NCBI RefSeq assembly: GCF_037442045.1
Contig: NZ_JBBIRC010000059.1
Location: forward strand, 1 to 6,775
Length of the DNA: 6,775 bases
Origin: Ferroplasma sp037442045
GTDB lineage: Archaea > Thermoplasmatota > Thermoplasmata > Thermoplasmatales > Thermoplasmataceae
Direction: 5' to 3'
Position numbers and translations under genes: made by a program. Shown one piece after another: positions 4,369 through 6,775 of the stretch. The first letter of the stretch is position 1, and each line of letters starts with the position of its first letter. Under the pieces are notes generated by a model that was given only the letters and a program-made list of their open reading frames with translations, was not told the DNA's origin and ran no database searches.

Positions 4369-5097
4369 ATGCAAAATATAACGGAAGACGTTTATAAAGA
4401 GCTAAAGGCAGCAGTTGAAAAAACTACGGAAAATCCATGTGCTATAGCTTATTCCGGCGGTCTTGACAGTTCTCTTCTTCTTGCTCTTTCAAATTATACC
4501 TATATTCCTTACACACTGGGATTCTCAGATTCCAGAGACATAGACAATGTTGATGAAAACTCGATGATTTTGAAAATACATGTGAAAAAAATCATACTTG
4601 ATGATATAGATATCCATAGTTATATAGAACAGCTATTAAAAATAGATCCAAAAATTACCAGAATGGAATTGGGATTCGAACTTGTACCCTTTATACTAAT
4701 GGATTTTATACCTGAAAAGTTCGTTGTCACAGGTCAGGGGGCAGATGAATTATTTTATGGTTACAGAAGATTTATAGATAATCCAAGGCTAAAAAATGAT
4801 ACTTACATCAATAGATTATTCAATGTCACACTGCCCAGGGAGAAGAAAATAGCAGAATATTACGATAAGGAATTATTAACTCCGTATCTATCTCCAGGTA
4901 TCCTTAAAATGAGAACTAACATAACAAGAGAAGAAAATATACTGGATAATAGAAATAAGTTGATTTTAAGGGAAATAGCATCAAAGATTTCTCTTCCGGA
5001 AGAAATATATAATAGGCCAAAATCGGCTGCTCAGTATGGATCTGGAATAAATAAATATCTTCTAAAGCAATCTGATAAAATATTTAGAAATGAATAA
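4369..5097 (+). CDS. Stand-alone asparagine-synthase-type ATP pyrophosphatase domain
   Basis: A 242-residue protein holding only the synthetase half of asparagine synthase B. The N-terminal glutaminase domain, with its catalytic Cys at position 2, is absent. An adenylating PP-loop YSGGLDSSLLL is at 28-38. The AsnB-type signature TGQGADELFYGYRRF is at 121-135, PYLSP at 172-176, and a C-terminal NRPKSAAQYGSGI at 215-227 matches the RPK-Q-GSG region of AsnB. The motifs needed to activate a carboxylate with ATP therefore look intact. AsnB and beta-lactam synthetase share this chemistry, so the substrate cannot be assigned; it could use free ammonia or a partner's amine. An in-frame TTG at 4360 adds three residues, but TATA spacing favours the ATG at 4369. 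It is divergent from ribL and 53 bases before mtnP, which has its own TATA box. Confidence 0.85.
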   Translation: MQNITEDVYKELKAAVEKTTENPCAIAYSGGLDSSLLLALSNYTYIPYTLGFSDSRDIDNVDENSMILKIHVKKIILDDIDIHSYIEQLLKIDPKITRMELGFELVPFILMDFIPEKFVVTGQGADELFYGYRRFIDNPRLKNDTYINRLFNVTLPREKKIAEYYDKELLTPYLSPGILKMRTNITREENILDNRNKLILREIASKISLPEEIYNRPKSAAQYGSGINKYLLKQSDKIFRNE

Positions 5098-5114
5098 ATA
5101 ATAATGTGTAATAT

Positions 5115-5124
5115 ACTATATAAC
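5115..5124 (+). promoter_or_regulatory. TATA box for the mtnP-RNase unit
   Basis: ACTATATAAC is centred about 31 bases before the mtnP ATG at 5151, giving a predicted leader of only about 5 bases. An ATG at 5139 in another frame stops after two codons and is not a start. Confidence 0.5.
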
Positions 5125-5150
5125 ATTAATAATTAACAATGGGATAAATA

Positions 5151-5924
5151 ATGACATATACAGGAATAATAGGAGGAAGTGGACTTTACAGTATAATGGA
5201 AAGCAAGAAAGTCGTGGATGTTGATACACCTTACGGAAAGCCATCAGCACCTTTAGAAATCGGTGAAATAAATGGTATAGAAGTTGCATTCCTTCCAAGG
5301 CATGGAAAGAAGCACACTATTCCTCCTCATATGGTAAATTATAAAGCAAATATTTTTGCACTTCATAAACTTGGAGTTGAAAGAATAATAGGATTAAATG
5401 CAGTTGGCTCTTTAAATGAAAATTATAAGCCCGGTGACATAGTAATACCGGATCAGTTTATTGATTTCACAAAGCGCAGGGACCTTACATATTACAATGG
5501 GCCGGATGTTTACCATATTTCTATGGCAGATCCTTTCTGCAGTGATATAAGTGCAAAAGCATATGAAACAGGAAAAAAATTATCATTTCCTGTTCATAAA
5601 AATGGTTCTTATCTCTGCATTGAAGGCCCAAGATTTTCAACAAGATCGGAATCAAAAATGTTCAAAAATTTTGCTGATATTATAGGAATGACACTTGTTC
5701 CTGAAATAAACCTCGCAGCAGAACTGTCAATGTGCTATGGCATGCTTGCAACAGTTACTGATTATGACGCATGGAAGGACGAAGCTGTAGAAGCTTCTGA
5801 TGTTATGCAAATAATGAGGGAAAGCGAGGAAAAAGTTTCAAAAATGTTATATAATTTAGTTCCACAAATTAACGGTCAAAGGAATTGCAAATGTTCTTTG
5901 AGATTAGAAAATGCAAAGGCGTGA
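5151..5924 (+). CDS. mtnP: S-methyl-5'-thioadenosine phosphorylase
   Basis: A 257-residue enzyme of the MTAP/PNP phosphorylase family. It cleaves methylthioadenosine, a by-product of polyamine synthesis, with phosphate to adenine and 5-methylthioribose-1-phosphate for methionine and purine salvage. Phosphate-binding residues lie in GIIGGSGLY (5-13), LPRHGKKHTIPPH (48-60) and NAVGS (83-87). The nucleoside pocket is marked by EGPRFSTRSES (158-168) and GMTLVPE (179-185). TDYDAW (203-208) carries the Asp pair D204/D206 that in human MTAP recognises the 6-amino group, so adenine is preferred over the hypoxanthine of PNP. The C-terminal CKC (246-248) matches the CxC motif that stabilises Sulfolobus MTAP II. 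Length is normal. The next gene starts 6 bases after its stop, so the two are probably co-transcribed. A methylthioinosine-specific enzyme is a less likely alternative. Confidence 0.9.
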   Translation: MTYTGIIGGSGLYSIMESKKVVDVDTPYGKPSAPLEIGEINGIEVAFLPRHGKKHTIPPHMVNYKANIFALHKLGVERIIGLNAVGSLNENYKPGDIVIPDQFIDFTKRRDLTYYNGPDVYHISMADPFCSDISAKAYETGKKLSFPVHKNGSYLCIEGPRFSTRSESKMFKNFADIIGMTLVPEINLAAELSMCYGMLATVTDYDAWKDEAVEASDVMQIMRESEEKVSKMLYNLVPQINGQRNCKCSLRLENAKA

Positions 5925-5930
5925 TAAAAA

Positions 5931-6775
5931 ATGAAAATAAAATTTCTCGGCGGAGCCGAAGAAGTCGGAAGACTAGCAATAAAGATAGAGGATAAGCAAA
6001 GCAAGATAATGATAGACTACGGTATAGAACCGGAAAAACCACCGGAATACCCACTTCCACCTGAAAAGGTGAATGATATATTCTTAACGCATGCACATTT
6101 AGACCATACAGGGGCGTTACCAGTTTATTACCATAGCTATCAGGCAAATTTCCATGCAACTGCAATGACTGCAAACAGCATAAAACCAATACTCATGGAT
6201 TCCTTAAAAATCATGAGGCTTGAAAACTATACAAAAATGTTCAATGAGGAGGATGTTGACAATCTTTTCAAGTCTATGATAACAGCAACATATGAAAAGC
6301 CTTTTGAAGTTGATAATCTTACTGCTATAGCACACAGTGCAGGGCATATACCAGGTTCAACAATGTGGTGGTTTCAGGATGCAAAATCTTTCATGATTAC
6401 AGGAGATTTATATACTAGAGATACAAATCTGTTGACAGGAGCAAAACCAGTTAAAACAGATGTTTTAATCATGGAAAGCACATATGCAGGCAGAGACCAT
6501 GAAAACCGTGATGAAGTAATACAGAGGCTTAAAGAAAGCATAAAAGAAGTCATAGATAATGGAGGAAGAGTAATACTTCCAACATTTGCCATTGGCAGAA
6601 CACAGGAAATGATTATGACTTTAAGGGATATGGATTACAGAATATATGTTGATGGCATGGGAAATAAGATATCATGGATATATATGGATACACCGGGGTT
6701 TATTAAAGATCCTAAGCTGTTCAGGAAGTCAATGGGCCGTGTAATCCAGATCAGAAACAACAGAATGAGGCAGGA
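5931..6775 (+). CDS. Beta-CASP metallo-beta-lactamase RNase, aCPSF2-like (3' end cut by window)
   Basis: The frame is open from the ATG at 5931 to the window edge, giving 281 residues of an expected roughly 410-430. It is a zinc-dependent RNase of the archaeal CPSF/RNase J superfamily, acting in 3'-end processing or RNA decay. It opens directly with the metallo-beta-lactamase strand KIKFLGGAEEVGR (2-14), so it lacks the N-terminal KH domains of aCPSF1. Metal ligands are THAHLDH (53-59), HSAGH (135-139) and TGD (157-159). The beta-CASP domain begins near ESTYAGRDHENR (182-193), with its acidic motif A, and continues with GGRVILPTFAIGRTQE (211-226). The final His motifs lie beyond the window. 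GTGAT over the mtnP stop codon, 5 bases before the ATG, could act as a weak ribosome binding site in this tight operon. aCPSF2 versus archaeal RNase J is decided by overall motif look and start, not by a search. Confidence 0.88.
   Translation, partial: MKIKFLGGAEEVGRLAIKIEDKQSKIMIDYGIEPEKPPEYPLPPEKVNDIFLTHAHLDHTGALPVYYHSYQANFHATAMTANSIKPILMDSLKIMRLENYTKMFNEEDVDNLFKSMITATYEKPFEVDNLTAIAHSAGHIPGSTMWWFQDAKSFMITGDLYTRDTNLLTGAKPVKTDVLIMESTYAGRDHENRDEVIQRLKESIKEVIDNGGRVILPTFAIGRTQEMIMTLRDMDYRIYVDGMGNKISWIYMDTPGFIKDPKLFRKSMGRVIQIRNNRMRQ

Noticed and set aside
5869..6189. 106-codon minus-strand ORF across the mtnP-RNase junction
   Set aside because: It is antisense to two clearly recognised genes and spans the metal-binding HAHLDH region of the RNase.

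Overview
The window looks like a stretch of an AT-rich archaeal chromosome, most probably from Thermoplasmatales (Ferroplasma, Acidiplasma or Picrophilus-like). Several genes belong to archaeal or archaeo-eukaryotic families: the KEOPS subunit Pcc1, prefoldin beta, archaeal-type FAD synthase RibL and a beta-CASP RNase of the CPSF type. Most transcription units show a TATA-like box about 23-28 bases before the start codon, which implies leaderless or nearly leaderless mRNAs, a habit well known in this order. Arginine is coded mainly by AGA/AGG and isoleucine often by ATA. The genus is inferred from memory of families and composition, not from a search.

Layout. Positions 1-457 hold no gene I can support, but contain three consecutive potential stem-loops (78-184) and, at the end, the promoter of a MarC-family membrane protein (458-1060, +). 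Next is a HhH-GPD DNA glycosylase with a C-terminal iron-sulphur cluster motif (1136-1774, +). It converges with, and overlaps by 11 bases, a five-helix CcdC/DUF1453-like membrane protein (1764-2279, -). A divergent intergenic region leads to a CruF-type carotenoid hydratase (2410-3177, +). It is followed by a two-gene unit with its own TATA box: pcc1 (3207-3440) and pfdB (3434-3817), overlapping by 7 bases, with a strong Shine-Dalgarno site inside pcc1. Convergent to pfdB is ribL (3835-4254, -). Divergent from ribL is a stand-alone asparagine-synthase-type ATP pyrophosphatase (4369-5097, +). The window ends with a methylthioadenosine phosphorylase (5151-5924, +) followed after 6 bases by an aCPSF2-like RNase (5931 to beyond 6775), cut by the window edge.

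Function. This is mainly a housekeeping region: tRNA t6A synthesis (Pcc1), co-translational folding (prefoldin), flavin cofactor synthesis (RibL), methionine/polyamine salvage (MTAP), RNA processing or decay (aCPSF2) and DNA base repair (HhH-GPD), with three membrane proteins. There are no transposons, CRISPR arrays, tRNAs or rRNAs. The pcc1-pfdB and mtnP-RNase pairs are probably co-transcribed; the other genes look like single-gene units.

The least understood items are the glutaminase-less asparagine-synthase-like protein, the glycosylase with Glu where EndoIII has its catalytic Lys, and the unexplained structured-looking stretch at 78-184. No strong evidence for an entirely new system was found.
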